64,000 nucleotides of DNA, from NCBI GenBank assembly GCA_018881555.1, contig JACAXG010000052.1, forward strand, positions 1,364,001 through 1,428,000. The letters run 5' to 3'. A model generated the notes under the pieces. That model was not told where the DNA came from. It searched no databases and was given only the letters and a program-made list of their open reading frames with translations. Positions within the stretch are counted from its first letter, which is position 1; every line of letters begins with the position of its first letter. The stretch is from Amblyornis subalaris (taxonomy: Eukaryota > Chordata > Aves > Passeriformes > Ptilonorhynchidae). Made by a program: the position numbers and the translations under genes. Positions 1 through 13,839 of the stretch are shown one piece after another.

Positions 1-329
1 ACACTCACAACATATTACACAATATACCCAGGCATGCAGATCACAGTTCATTTGTGGACTGTGGACATCTAGTAGGTCTGTTCAGTTTTCCAAATACAGG
101 TGTTCAGTGCCATTTGAAGTTCCCTGGAGAAGCCAGGACATACAGATAAGAGGACCTATTGGAGACCTGCACTGCTGACTGGCAGCTGATCTGCATGGTC
201 AGTGGCAGCTTCAGAGCTATTCAGCTCATCCTGAAATCAATGGTATCCTGAAAAGAGATGAATGAAGGTGAGTGTTCTCAGAGAACACACACTGTGTGGG
301 TTAGACCTCTGTTGCCTATAAAGCCTATC

Positions 330-585
330 ACAGAATCATAGAAGCAATTAGGCTAGAAAAGACTTCCAAGACCATCGAGTCCAATCCAGCACCTTCACAT
401 TCTTTGCTAAACCATGGCGCCAAGTGCCACATCTACATGCTTTTTTAACACTTCCAGGGATGGTGATTTCACCACTTCCCTGAGCAGCTTGTTCCAAAAC
501 CTGAACACCCTTTCGGTGAAGAAATTTTTCCTAATACCCAAAATAAACCTCTCCTGGTGTAACTCCAGGCCATATCCTCTTGTCT
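330..585 (-). mobile_element. CR1-type LINE 3' fragment (old, truncated)
   Basis: On the plus strand it begins CACAGAATCATAGAA, the reverse complement of the CR1 3' tail, so the element lies on the minus strand. Reading the minus strand from about 580 to 407 gives a remnant of the CR1 ORF2 C-terminus (IRKNFFTERV, FWNKLLREVV, SPSLEVLKKH) ending in a stop. It is 5'-truncated and diverged. The frame of about 60 recognisable residues is a relic rather than a gene. Confidence 0.85.
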
Positions 586-3500
586 CGATCAAGTATAATG
601 TCCACCTTTGTTGACTATAACCTAGATTCCATTTAAATATGGGCACTTTCAATATGGACCTGAATCTCACCCCTAGGGCTCAAAACAATTCCTGAAACCT
701 AAAGGTCACTAGTAGCTGTCAAGCTATGGCTGCATATCCAACCACCAGTTCATAAAGGCAAGTCCTGTGTCACTTCCCTCGGCCATGTTAACCATGTCTG
801 CTACATGCACACCAAAGTGTTTCAAATAGCAGTAGATGCTTAGGTTATGCAAGGGAATCAAGCTCTTGCTTTCAGAGCTGGCACCAGCAACCTTTGCTCT
901 TGAGTGCTGCCTTTCTGTTGCAACACAAGAACTCATAGCAACTTTATTCCTTTAAAACAGGCATCTGACAGCCCTGCATGTCTACATCTCCCCACCATGT
1001 ATGCAAATAATCACTTCCTTAAGTCTTGGTTAGATTGGGTCTTTCAACAGTTGGACAAGAGAATTTATGTCTGCAGCATGACATATGACTTTTTAGTGGA
1101 GGAAATCTGGTCTAGTACCTCGTAAAATACATTGCTGGGATCTAAGTCTTAGAGGGACCATTGGGACTTTCAGTGATGTTAAATTATTCTTTGAAATGTA
1201 ACAATGCACTGATTTTAAAGTCCATCAATGTGGCAATGGACAAATGTCTTATGCACCTGGCAAAAAAATGACATTTAAAAAACAGAGTCTGGCAACAGGA
1301 TATGTGAAGAATATATAAACCAGCTTTCAGCTGGTTAGCTCTGTAACTACACTGAGAATATGGATTAAAATCTTTTGAAAATTGGATAAAAAAGTAAGAG
1401 TCTGAAAAAAATGTTGATAATGTGAAACTAATTCTAGGAAGACCTACGTTTGTGTTTTGCAGCAGCCCCGCAAAATTTATGTTCTGTTTTGATACTATAA
1501 AGAAAAAGGAGAACATTTCTACATTGCCCTTAGATGTAATTCTCTACTACAACAGATTTGAAGATAAAAACTGCTATGCAGAAATTAATAAAAATAACCG
1601 TTATAAGGTTATCTTTATGTTATGATTAGGACCGTGTGAGGAGGTATCTTGTTAAAATCAGTACGATCAAGTTTCTGAGTAACTAAGGATTAGCCATGTG
1701 ACTGAGAACTGGTGATTTAATGTTTTGCTGTTTCCTTGTTTTTAATGCCAAATGATAAATATGCTACTATATTTTATTTCTTTGACTTTGCCTCAGGCTT
1801 TGAGGCTAANAGCAAGCAACAGTGATGATGGATACCATCATTATATTCAATAAAGTATCCCCTATCAAAGGAAGAAATGGTAAGTAAAGAAATTAATGCA
1901 ATTCCAAGCTCTAATCTACTATAATGAACTAAATAAATTTATTTTTAAAAGCTGAATGGAAAAATTTGCATCTTCAAATTAAATTGTAAAACAGACTTCA
2001 CGCAGGCCTGGCCACAGGCCAACCAAGATCCAGAAAAGGGTTAAACTAAACAGTGAGGTTTTTAACTAAATGCACTGTTCATCAAGCAAACATAATGGCT
2101 GATGATTGTTAAACACTTACTAAGCAAATCCGCAGTATCACATACCAGGCTGGTAGTTTGGATGCAAAGAGGAGCCTTAAGCAGACTTTTCAAAAGCACG
2201 ATCTTACCCTAGATGTACTTTGCTTGAAAACTTACTCAAACAACGTTTCAAATCGATGAAGCAATGATCAAAATGTGTCCCTTTTTTAACCTGGAAAAAA
2301 ATAACATTATTTTACAATTAATTAAAATTTAAAGTTATAGAAATTGAAATATTGAAATTTATGTGTTATAAACCCCTGAAATAAGTTGCTTTCCTCAGGA
2401 ATTTCTGTCAACCCTTTAATCAAAACCAAATCTCTAAATAAGTGCATTCCAAATCTCTAAATAGTGTAAATTCCAATAACTGTGACATAAAAGTTGTGCA
2501 TTATCTAGATGCCAGTTCAAGCTCTTCCATTTTATATTCTTTTGTATTGTTTCAGTGTTGCCAGACTTACCAGAAGAGAACAAGTAAGTTTTCCTTAGTG
2601 CACGACAAGTTCAGAAGCACAAATATCACACAAGAGAAAACAATATTCATGCTGTGCTATAAAATCTTACTCCAAAAGTAACTCGCATTTTGGAAAGCAC
2701 CTTTTCTGTAACGCTCTATTAGGATAATCTCAAATATTGTGGGAATAGAGTAAGGCATTTGAATCCCCTGATTCAGTAAAAGGATTAATCTGCTTTATCT
2801 CTCCATGAAATCATTATACATTTAATCCAATTTAACATCCATGCAGTGTCTTGGCATTGTTCGAGCATGCTGAGAACTGCAAATGTTCAGGCTGGCAAAA
2901 AAATTGAGTGCCAAATCACTGCCTGCCTGTTCCCAGGTATGCTCTTTAAACCATTGTCTTGGCTTTGGATATTTTCTGCAAAATGGACTAACAGGAGAAT
3001 ATAATCTCTTAAACAGGAATTTAGCATGCTCTTCATATTTAGTTGCTAAATTTGCCATTGCACACCTGAAGATCTCTCAAACAGAAGAACTGAGAGGGAA
3101 CCTTCCAGCAGTGGACAGAACTCAGAGCNGGAAAACTCATAAATAGCATTTGCAATACTACATTGTAGCTTCTGCCCTGATTCTGACCTTTATCACACAG
3201 ATGTTGGTCAAGTAAATTAAAGTTCAGATGGCACTATTAATAAAAGTCTTGTGCTCCTGCTTATGGTTAAATAGATCTAGATATCTCTCTGTAGCAATGA
3301 ATTTTGGGTGACTGTGTCAATGGAATATCTTGGTGAGCCTGGCAAGCAGTGGGCAGGGAAATTCAATATTATTTAAGAGATCAGAAAATAAAGAAAGGGA
3401 GGAGAAAAAAATGGCTAATAAAAATCTTCTGGATGGATGGGAAACCTCCTTATCTTCCACACTCTTGACTGTTACTTTGTTCCCATATATTTTGCTTGCA

Positions 3501-6500
3501 AATTATGTTCTTTTTGCATTCAGCTGAATGAAAAATTAATCCAAGCTTGTCTGCACTTTTTCACAGGCATCTATTTTTTGACCATATTATAAGGGGGTTA
3601 AGTCCTGTCTCATATTCAAGTCAAGATATTTGTTATTTATTTCAGTGGAGTTAATACCCTGGATGTCTAATTTATATGTTTACATAATTTCTGAAATAGA
3701 CCTGAATTTTTCCTCATGTCTAAGTTTTCTTATTTTATGTTGAATTTGATACTGGTCACCCACAAGTACAACTTTCTCTGAGAAGTAGAACAGATGCATA
3801 TTTTGTGGAAATAGAGTCCAGTTTCTACTTGAAAAGTTTTGGTTTGTTTTGCTATACTCAGGAATCAGAAATCAAATTTGCCAAAAATTTCTTCTTCTGA
3901 TATATGACAAGTTTTTCAATACTTTTTGTTGCATGATCTTTCTGCCTTACAAACATCTTAATATATGAAGTCTCACAAATTCTGCATATCTTTATGAAAT
4001 GCTACTCAATACACATGGTTTACCATTTCAAAAACATACAAAATTAAGAGCATTAATAGCATCATGCTTTATATTTAATCCAACCCACAAGACATATTTC
4101 CCACTGAAATGTACTTTCAAAAAGGAGATTACTTATGAAACTCTATCTAAACCAAAATAAAAGTTGTAAAAAATATGTAAAAATATGCCTCTATTCGGAT
4201 AGCACAGAAGTTCTATTTATGAACAAATAAAAGTGTAATTAGCAAGTAGAGAAAGTCAGACTTGTTGGGCTTCAATCTAGTAAGTAACTGCATCTCTAGG
4301 AGTGGATTCTGTTGAGAGAGATTTGGAGGGTATTCTAGCATTCTCTAAAGAGATTAAAACTCATGGATTAGTTAAATAACCAAGTCAAAAGCTGATCATG
4401 TAACCTGTCAAAGCCTTTGTCTGACAAGATAGTACTGTTCTGATAGTAGTTAATTTTTAGAAGCTTAAACTCCCCCGACCTTTAAATTGGAAAGAGATGA
4501 CAAATAAAATCTCACATTGCCTCACTTGCACTGCCTGTTTAGGTAGTATGGAATAACGTCTGATTCCTTCATATAGGTGGACCAGACACCTTTGCATTCT
4601 AACCATGAAAAGCCTGGCAGCCTTAGGAACTAAATCAAGACACACTAATAATAGAGGTTTCTGTGGAAGCTGTAATCAGAGGCTGAAAAACCAGAACTGA
4701 GGCCCTGTAATACCTAAGCAAAGAAACACATGTTCAGATTGACATTCTTAAGAAGATTTTGATAAAACATTATGAAGATCATGGATATAAGGAATATCAG
4801 AATTACAGTGCTGGAGCCCATACCAATTCTTTTAAATGGTTTTGACACTTGCCTACTCCTCAGTTTGTTGCAGGTTAAATTGCATGTGGAAACCATCCTA
4901 CTCAGTTTAATAATGTTTAACAGAAATTGCAGGTGCATAGCTTCAGAGAATGATCCAGGTCAACTAACACACCTGCCCAAATTTCCTACAATAGTAATTG
5001 GAAATTTTAAAGTACATATAAAAATCAGCATAAAGGAATTCCATATTTTCCCAACTGAGGCATTTCTTTTGCCTGAACACAGTTACTTCCAGATGATGAT
5101 ATTGCCCCCACTTCAATTAAACCTCTGCTTCTGTCAGAGAGCTGAAATATTCAATGTAGGTGCCTCTTTCTCATTCTGCTTGGATAACAGCAGCCCATCA
5201 GAGGACAGTAATTTCTATTTTTTTGCAGTCTGGTGAATATGTCTGGAACTTCACCTAGAGAGGAGAAACATTCCCTGAGTTCTAAGACAGCAACCAAATT
5301 ACCAAGAAACATAGAAATGCTGATAAGGACATTTTCTCCTCTTAGCACTAGGCTACCAAACAACAATATATATTTATTCAAGTGACATAATTGTACTTCA
5401 AGAAAGTACCTTATGGCCTGCTAATCAGGACACTCTCCAGCATTTTGGTGATAAGGATTCAATCCCCTGCTCAGACTGAATCAAGTCAAAGGTTATCTAA
5501 TTCCTTTATTAGTGTTCAGACTTCTTGATTATTACACACCATTTCCAAAAAACAGTGCTGGCATTTTAGAACTTTTTTACAGTTCAGTTACCAGTATACC
5601 TAATCCTGGATCACAGTCCATTTGTTCGCAGGGTTTAAAGGGCATCCCTCAAGAACTTTTAAGCAATCAACACCGACTTCCTTTAAGCATTCTAGAGATA
5701 TTCCATCTTACTAGGGAGGCACCTAATGAAAGTTGTCATATAAAGAATTAAGCAGTCTTTGAAAACTGTTGACTATATGAAATGGGCATCAGATGCTTGT
5801 GTACTCCATCTCGACCTAAATCAACTAGATACCATCTACAGTTGTTTTGCATTCAAATGGCTTTCACAATTTGAGAGGGGTTGAGATTTTTTCCCTGTGA
5901 AACATCTGGCCTTTGAATACATATTAGTATTCCTGTTTGGAAATGAACTATTAAAATGCAAGATGTATTTATCTGCAGCAAAAATACATCCAAACTAATA
6001 ACAAACATTACACATCTGTCAAGTCTGTATGCTGCTGTCCCACACTGTCTCGCTAGATAGCTAAATCTGGTTATGTAAGTGTCCTCTGTGACTCCTGGAC
6101 CTTCCTGAGTAGAAGTCTATTAAATTTAAATTTCATAGTTTCTTAAACACAAATTTTAAGTAAACATTTAAATGTTGGTGGCTCATCGGGACCTGTCCTT
6201 TCATCTCAGACTTCTGTCATGGTCTTGATAATTGACTCCACACTTGTTTATACAGGTTCTTCTTCCTGTGTTTTGACATTTTCTAGCCCACTAGTAAACC
6301 TGCAAGTAATTCAGGAAAACATATCAATTCTCCTGTCACTTTTTTTCCGTGCTGACGCTATTTTGGCATTTCCTTTTCCATAGTCTCTTGCCAGAGTGTT
6401 CACTCANTCTGTGGCCTTTACTTGTACCCCTGACCACTGCACCTTCATTCAAGTGCTGGCAGATCCAGGACAAACAAGAACAAGTTTTTCAATTCAGGTT

Positions 6501-7328
6501 TTTTCATTAATATTGCCTTTGTAACAGCAAGGAATTTGAGACACATATCTATAGTTCACATTTTTATCAATTCCTTCAGCCAGTAAATAATCTAAGTTCT
6601 TATCAGGTAACTTGGCAAAAGTACTATCTTGAAACACTTCCAGAATGAAAGATAAAGTAAAAGACTGTAAAAGCTTAATTCACCACATAAAATAACAAAA
6701 CTTATAATCAATCATATTTCTGGATCACATTTCATCTGTGTCCTCAATTCTGAGGGAATGAGAGCTTTAGTGAAGTAAAAAAATTCCAGTCATGCTAAAC
6801 AGAGATCTAAAAAAAAAAAAAGGAAAAAAGTATTTTTAAGTTTTCTTAAAGAATTCACTTTTACATTATTTTATGGCCTGTAAAGTGCTGCATACTTTGT
6901 ACAATATTTGGCATAAAATTCAGAGCACCAGATTCTCTTACTAATAAGAATAGCAATGATAATAAAAGTTCCTGAAGGACAGTTTTATATTGTGCAAACT
7001 CTGACCAAGAAGTGTCAGGACTGAAAACACCATGGGCGATGCCAGCCAGATGATTCACAGAGATAATTAACTGCAGAGTTCACAGCTTCAGCTAGCCTGG
7101 GGACAATGTCATGCAAACTGCTTCCAGGACTTAAGCTACCAGCTTTCTTTTGAACCGGGCTGTCAGAGAGAGCTACCAACACATTCAGAACCAAAGTAGA
7201 AATCCCTGTGTGATCATTATGTGGTCTAGACATGCCTCAAATGGTCAGCAGCACTGAAGTTTCCACTTAGATTTTTTTTTCAACTTCAGGCACGTATTAT
7301 TCCAGGTTTTTCATATATTTCATAACAA
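586..7328. other. Intergenic stretch without a recognisable gene
   Basis: AT-rich single-copy-looking DNA. The longest open frame (4,772-5,236 plus, 154 codons) has no recognisable domain and no exon-like boundaries. I see nothing I can name here. Confidence 0.6.
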
Positions 7329-7512
7329 GGCCTCTGCAATAGGAGAAAGGATAATGGTTTTAAACTGAAGGAGGGACAATTTAGATTAAATATAAGAAAG
7401 AAGTTTTTTACAATTAAAAAAGAGAGTGGTGAAACACTGGAACAGGTTGTCCAGAGATGTGGTAGATTCCCCATCCCTGGAAACATTCAAGGTCAAGCTT
7501 GGATGGGGCAAG
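7329..7512 (+). mobile_element. CR1-type LINE fragment, truncated at both ends
   Basis: The sequence follows the familiar avian CR1 consensus for the end of ORF2: a GGTTTTAAACTGAA-like segment, GAAACACTGGAACAGGTTG, and CCCATCCCTGGAAACATTCAAGGTCA. It breaks off at about 7512 before the 3' tail, in the sense orientation on the plus strand. Confidence 0.85.
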
Positions 7513-8228
7513 ATGTGATTTCAAATTAGAAACACATTTCATAGCTTTCTATTAAAACACCCACATATTTTTTAAAAGACTAAATCCCAGATTCCTACGT
7601 CAGTGTGTTTTTCTCTTCTGCTAAGATACCTATTGTATTTAAATATGATATTTCCTCCTTTCCTACTAAGTGATTCATAGGTTTTCTAGTGATATTCTTA
7701 TCATTTTTCTGCTGAACTGCAGCTATATACTGACTAGTTTCAAACACAGGTTACTAAGTCTACAGGTATTAGAAGTAATGCACTATGGCAATTGTACTTT
7801 TCACACTGAGATCTTAAACTGAGTTTAGGAACACAGAGATATCTAGGCTGAATAAAGAACCAGCATTTGGTACAGACGTACTCTTCCCTTCATGAGTGTT
7901 TCAAAGAGTCTTTCAGCTCCCTTCAGGAGCCTTCAGGAGTCTCCTTTACTAGATTCTAGATACAATCTAGATTTTTACTAGATTTAGTAAAATCAGTCTC
8001 TGGAATACATAGTACAGAATTCAGCATTTCATTATCCTATAATATTGATAACATAGCATTATAATATAATGTAATATAATTAAAATAAAATCATATAATA
8101 CAGCTTTTGCTTGCAAATTCTGCTATAGGTCTGAAGGTACTGCATTGGAAATAATCAATATCCTACATTTCCTTGGTAAAAAAGTAGTCTAGCTAGTAGT
8201 CTTCAGTGCAAAATGTAAACTATCACTT

Positions 8229-8300
8229 CACAGAGAATCTTTGAGGTTGGAAAGAAACTCTAGAGAGCATCTGGTCCAAACCTCCAGCACCTGCTCCAGT
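8229..8300 (-). mobile_element. Short diverged CR1-like fragment
   Basis: The sequence ACAGAGAATCTTTGAGGTTGG followed by a CATCTGGTCCAAACCTCCAGC-like stretch resembles the reverse complement of a CR1 3' UTR. It is short and diverged, so the assignment is tentative. Confidence 0.55.
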
Positions 8301-11300
8301 TGTATCCATCTGGTTGGCAGTAACCAAGAGTTGCCCTCGCTGAAGAGTGTTTGCATGGAGCTGGTTCACCTTCACTTCCTAGGATTGGGCTGAGATTTTT
8401 TCAGAAGTGAATCCATCCCAGTTAAAACATCTGAGAGAGTCACCTGCTTCAGGATAACTTCCTCCAAGTCAATGCTTGGTGTGTGAAAACTAAATACCTT
8501 TAGCTATGTTTGCATCAGTGAGACGACTACAAATATACACACAAATATATAAACATACAACCACATACAAATAAATGTATTTGAAGACTGTATGTGTGTT
8601 CCATAACATATATGGAGCACTAATGATTGTTCCTTCATGTTAACCATCAATGATTTCCCTGAAAACAGGCCTAACCAGAGGATGAAATGAGAGGATGATG
8701 GGAAAGGGTCACTGACTAGCTGTGCCATATGCTACCTTCCTAACATTATCTGTTTTGTCTCTTTTTACTTACAATCTTAAAATACTGATTTCTTTTTCCT
8801 TTCACATTTAGAAACCTAGCTAAGGATATTGGAAAAATTTCAAGATATCTCTAACTTCTGCTCTGACAAGTCATATGTCATATTATGTTCCTCTTGGAAT
8901 CCAGAAAATATAAGCTTACTGGCTAGCAAAACTTTAGCACTGAACCTTACACATCACAAATCAAAATGAGAAACTGTTTGCAAGATCCAGTGTTTGTGAG
9001 GACCAAAAAAAAAATCTGCACATCTTTGCATGATGTGCACCAGAAAGATTATCCTTTCACAATTTAGACAATGAAACCATTAGCTGGAGGCTCAATCTTT
9101 ATTTGATGAAGGGAAATGTAAAGATAGATACAAATATCAANAGAAGTTAGCAGCTTTTTTAAGTTTATGTATTCATAAAGTATAAGAAATGATCCCTGTA
9201 CTTTGAAGTGTGGACTAGGATACAGATAATTTAAAATAACTAGATAATAGTTCTGGCTAAACCAGGAACAAATAAATGGACTGTGATTTGTTGCTCTATT
9301 AACATAAGTATGAAATCAAACCAGACTAAAAAAAATTNTTTTTTTTTTCATTCCTACTTTATGAAGAGTAATAATTCAGTCTGCTCAGACAAATGTTTTA
9401 AAGCACTCACAATGGAAAAGAGTGGGGATCTCGCTAGATATTCAATATAGCATATTCCTAACACATATTATTCCTCCTTTGAAACAATTACTAATCAGAG
9501 TTGAATAAATTCCCTGAACTTCACAGAAAGCCAGTGACTAAGAAGGGAAAAATAATATGTTGCAGCTCTTAAATTAATGATTTTTGATGTCAAGTAAAAA
9601 CATTATTTTGATAGTTTACTCCTTCAGTAGTCTCTGTGAAGAATGCTAATTGAACTCTTAAACACATTTCAACTAGGAGATTTCATAACAAAGGAGGGGT
9701 TGTTTTGTCTCTGCTTTTAGCCTGGGAAGGTGAGAGAATTACCTGGCTTCTCCTTTATGTTAATTTGCTTATATTATTTCACTCATAGAAGAGTGTAGGG
9801 ACACCTATGACAACTCTGATTTCTAAGAGACATTTATATGAAAAGGTCAAATTATCCATGTCAGTGTCAATCTCTTAAAAAACACACAGTGCAATGAAGA
9901 TAATTTTTATTCTTAACTGTAGCACTGGTGCACATCTGGCCTGTGTCTAAACTAGAGAATTCTAAAAGAAGAATTCCTACTGTAGCCAATACTAACTCAG
10001 CTGCTCCAATGAAGAAAAATTCTGGCAGCTTCTCTTTTTCCCACTAGAACGTCTGCTAATCCTTCATTTTATAAAGGAATAAGAAGCACAGTCAGGCTAA
10101 GCACCAAACAACTGCAGTAATCTCTATAAGACCAGAATGGTCTTTGTAAAGAAGAGTATTATTGCATAGAAATTGAAGGTTTACCATTTTCTAAATTAAA
10201 CTGATAGGATTGTCTCATTTTTTTTATTAAGTACATTTGAACAGGATCCTTCTCAGCTTACTTCAACTAGGTGCATGGCAGATGTTAGATATGGAGAAAG
10301 CTCCCTCTATCATCAGTAAAAAACATCCTAGGACAAATTTTGCAAGTAATCTTGGACAAATCTGCAAATAACTTTTCCACTGACTATAAAGAAGCATAGA
10401 TTCCCACTTTAGATTAGATGTTTCATTTCAGTACAGCTCAAAGCAGGCAAGGTAGATCAAATCACCTATATAAGTCCAATACATAACATACATAATACAT
10501 GTATTATATACTTATATGTATATATAGTCTTTGTACGTGTCCATATGTGTAAACAACTGGGGGAACATGGGTAGACGAGTGTGTGCATATAAGCTCAAAT
10601 TACAGTATGTGTACCTCCTAACTGCTTTACAAATTTAATACACGTATACTGGAGCACATAAAAAATATTTCTGGATGCTTCAATAGAAGCGTGCTCTTTG
10701 AAAAACAAAATAAATCATCTTATATAATGAATAAGAGCTCGCCAGTGTAACAAATAATATATCCTTTCTGATCTCTGTGTTAGCTGTATAGTTACACATG
10801 TCCTTAGCAGTATTTAATAATTCAGGCACTTAATGTCGAGATCAGTCAGAGCATGAAATAGAAATAATGCCCCACAACAGTAAAAGAAAACACAAGATTT
10901 CAACCCAGCAACAATGACATAAAGTCTTATTTCTGCCTGGTGGCCAGTGAAATCATTTATATTCATAGAACAATTTTATTTTTGCCCACACATGCTCCCT
11001 AATGCTCCCTGTGTTCTCCAAACTCTTCTTGCTAAACTCAAATCCATAGACTCAATTTTCTTAGGAATCACTGACCAATTTTCAGTATACTTACTACAGC
11101 AATTCAAATGGAAGAAACTGCATAAAGAGGATGCAAGAAAAAAGTAAAATGAGGAGCCACTGTCATGATGGAATCAAATTTCCAGACATCATTAAAATGA
11201 GGAACTAATTGCAAATTCTGTAATCAGTTTTTACACTTGGATACATTTACATAATTCCCACTGTTTTCATTAGGACCTATTCTTATGTACCCGAGAAGAG

Positions 11301-13364
11301 AGTTTGGCTTAAAATTTGNAATCATATCACATCTAAAAAACTTGTTCTTCAGGTGCAGCCAGAAGTTCAACAAGTTAGTCATGCAAATCACATTATGTAA
11401 ATATTTGGACTCATTACTTTTTTTTTAGAAACCATTTCAGAGTAAGCAATGAGCCTTATTACACTAGTTGTTTTATCAGGGACAGGGTTTCTTGAAAATT
11501 GCCAAGACAAAAGAGAGCAAGCAGCAGAGCAAAAGAACCATGAGGAAAAATGCAGGAAATTATGCGTGAGATGAGTCATTGAAAAGCAGGGTGACAAGAC
11601 ATTACGGATTCTAATAATTAATATCCTGTTCTGATCCACCAGCTAATAATAGAAAGAAGCTAAGTGCTTAACAATACTGTTGCAAACACTATATACAACA
11701 CAATATTAAGTATTCTTTATCAAGAACACCTTGACTAACTCTCAGTAAAGATATACGCAGAAGGTATAATCGATGCTATATGTTGGGAGAAGATTTACAG
11801 CTGTTTGCACAGTCCTTAGCAGCATACAATTGATAAGGACGTGTCTGTGGGTAGGTTTGTGTTGCACATTCAAGCATGCAAAATAAGGTGCATATCACAT
11901 TGCACCTGTGAACTATGAATCTAATCCCACATTATAGACATGGTGTTCAACTCACCTGCCTAAACATACAAGTTAGGCATCTTCTGTAACATGCAAGGGT
12001 AGCTGAGATCCCACACAGGGCCGACAGATATGAGACAGGACCTACATAGCATGTGGACCCTTCTAAGTAGCAGAAAAAGGACATGTAGAATATTCTGGAC
12101 AACTGTTTTAAGGCCTTGGCCAATACACAGACGTAATGTGCTTCCATGAACAGAAGCATCAAGTGCCATTTAACATTCCACAGATGTTAAAATATTTGTA
12201 CACATCTGATGGATGTGGCTTGAGACCAATGGGATTTTCCACAAAAGCAGGTGGAGACCACATGNGAGCCTGACTTTAGGCAGTCTGAAACAGCATCAAA
12301 TGTAGATATTTAAGAAGTTGCATTGTGCCAGATGTAGTCTGGACAGCTACTGGATTCATGCTAGAGTAGGCATTCTGAGGGAGACTCATTTGGCTACAGG
12401 TCATTTGGGACTCCTTCAGGTATTTTAGAAACCTTAACAAGTGAGGCAAGGTAGGTGAGGACATATGAGAAACTTGTGCTCCTATGAAGCAGCAGTTTTA
12501 TACCTCTCTGAGTCTAAAATTAAACTAATCACCTATCAGCAAGCAACCAGCTGTATAGTTATGTTAGATGTGCTGAAAAGTTCAATACTGCCTATATGGA
12601 CTTCATTGATTACAGTGGGAGTTTGCATTGCAAGTAGATTTTTATAATGTAGGCACATCTTTTTGAGCAACCAAACCTGGAGTTGAAATTAAATGAAATC
12701 ATTAACTAATATCAGAGATTTCAGTGCATTTGAATTGTTGATAGAAGGCTGGACAGAGGTATCACCACTACAATGCTAGGTAACTTGGAAGTCGGGGAAG
12801 TCAGCCCACTTTGCTTTATAATCATGGGAAGTTGTACTGAAAAAAATAGCTTTAAAAGACATGCAAAAGACACAGAAACACTCTTGAGCCCTTGTTGCAT
12901 TGAGTACAAGTTGCAAAATGCAAATGTAAAAATTACTTGGATTTCTTTCACATCATGAATAGTCTATCCCTCATTTATTCTATCTAATGTGTTCATTAAA
13001 CTATGCAGCTTAAAGCAAAAAAAATTAAGAATGAGAAACTGGAGTTTAATATTCTTAGGTAGGAGCCTTAATATAGTGCAAAAGCACAGATTTGGTGTTA
13101 TATTTCTGCCCTGAAAACCAGACAAATGCTTACATGAGAGACAAATAAATGTTTGGTCTATTCCAAATAACTAGTTTACACAATTTTTCGTGCTTTTGTA
13201 CATTCACGTAACACAGCCAAAACCTTGAAAGACTCAGCTATCATACCGCTGTCTTTCCACCAAATAAAATTAAATGGCTTAATTAACATTTAGGCCTTTA
13301 ACCAAGATGATTTGAATATGGAATNTTTTTTTCATCTGAAACACATCTAGCTATGTAACTCTTT

Positions 13365-13401
13365 ATCATTATTATTATTATTATTATTACTATTATTATT
13401 T
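13365..13401 (+). repeat. (ATT)n microsatellite
   Basis: About 12 near-perfect ATT units with one C interruption (TTACTATT). Confidence 0.95.
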
Positions 13402-13771
13402 CTTCACTTTTACAAGCTTGAGATTAAATGCCATAGAATCAACCACCAGAAGGTCAGATTTTGCACTCACTTGTCCCAGAATGCTTCCAAAAAAAATGAC
13501 TACAGAAGGCAATGTATTCACATTAGTGATATGTTTACATACCTGAAAAGTGAATCAATCTCAGTGGATTTAAAATGAGCAGGACACAGATCTAAGAAAC
13601 ATACATTCCCAAAAGAATCACCTTCCAAGTGAGGTTGTCAAGACTAAATAAGAATTTACTTGGTAGTCTGAATAAAAGGATCATGATGAAAATTATTCCA
13701 AGGTGATTTTGAGTCCTATGTACATTTAAACCAGTGGAGCTCTGTTAAAGGCTCCAGCCAAATCCAGTGCT

Positions 13772-13839
13772 CAGCCTCACAGAGGACCAGATGTTTATGT
13801 GTCAGCCATGCAGAGAACCAGATGTTTTCGTGTCAACCT
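13772..13839 (+). repeat. Local tandem duplication (about 34 bp, two copies)
   Basis: CAGAGGACCAGATGTTTATG plus TGTCAGCC is followed by CAGAGAACCAGATGTTTTCG plus TGTCAACC. The copies are diverged by a few bases, so the duplication is not recent. Confidence 0.8.

Noticed and set aside
407..670. 87-codon minus-strand frame with clear protein similarity
   Set aside because: The similarity is to the CR1 LINE ORF2 C-terminus. It is a fragment of a dead retrotransposon, not a host gene.
4772..5236. 154-codon plus-strand open frame
   Set aside because: No domain, no exon-like boundaries and composition like surrounding non-coding DNA. Most likely chance.
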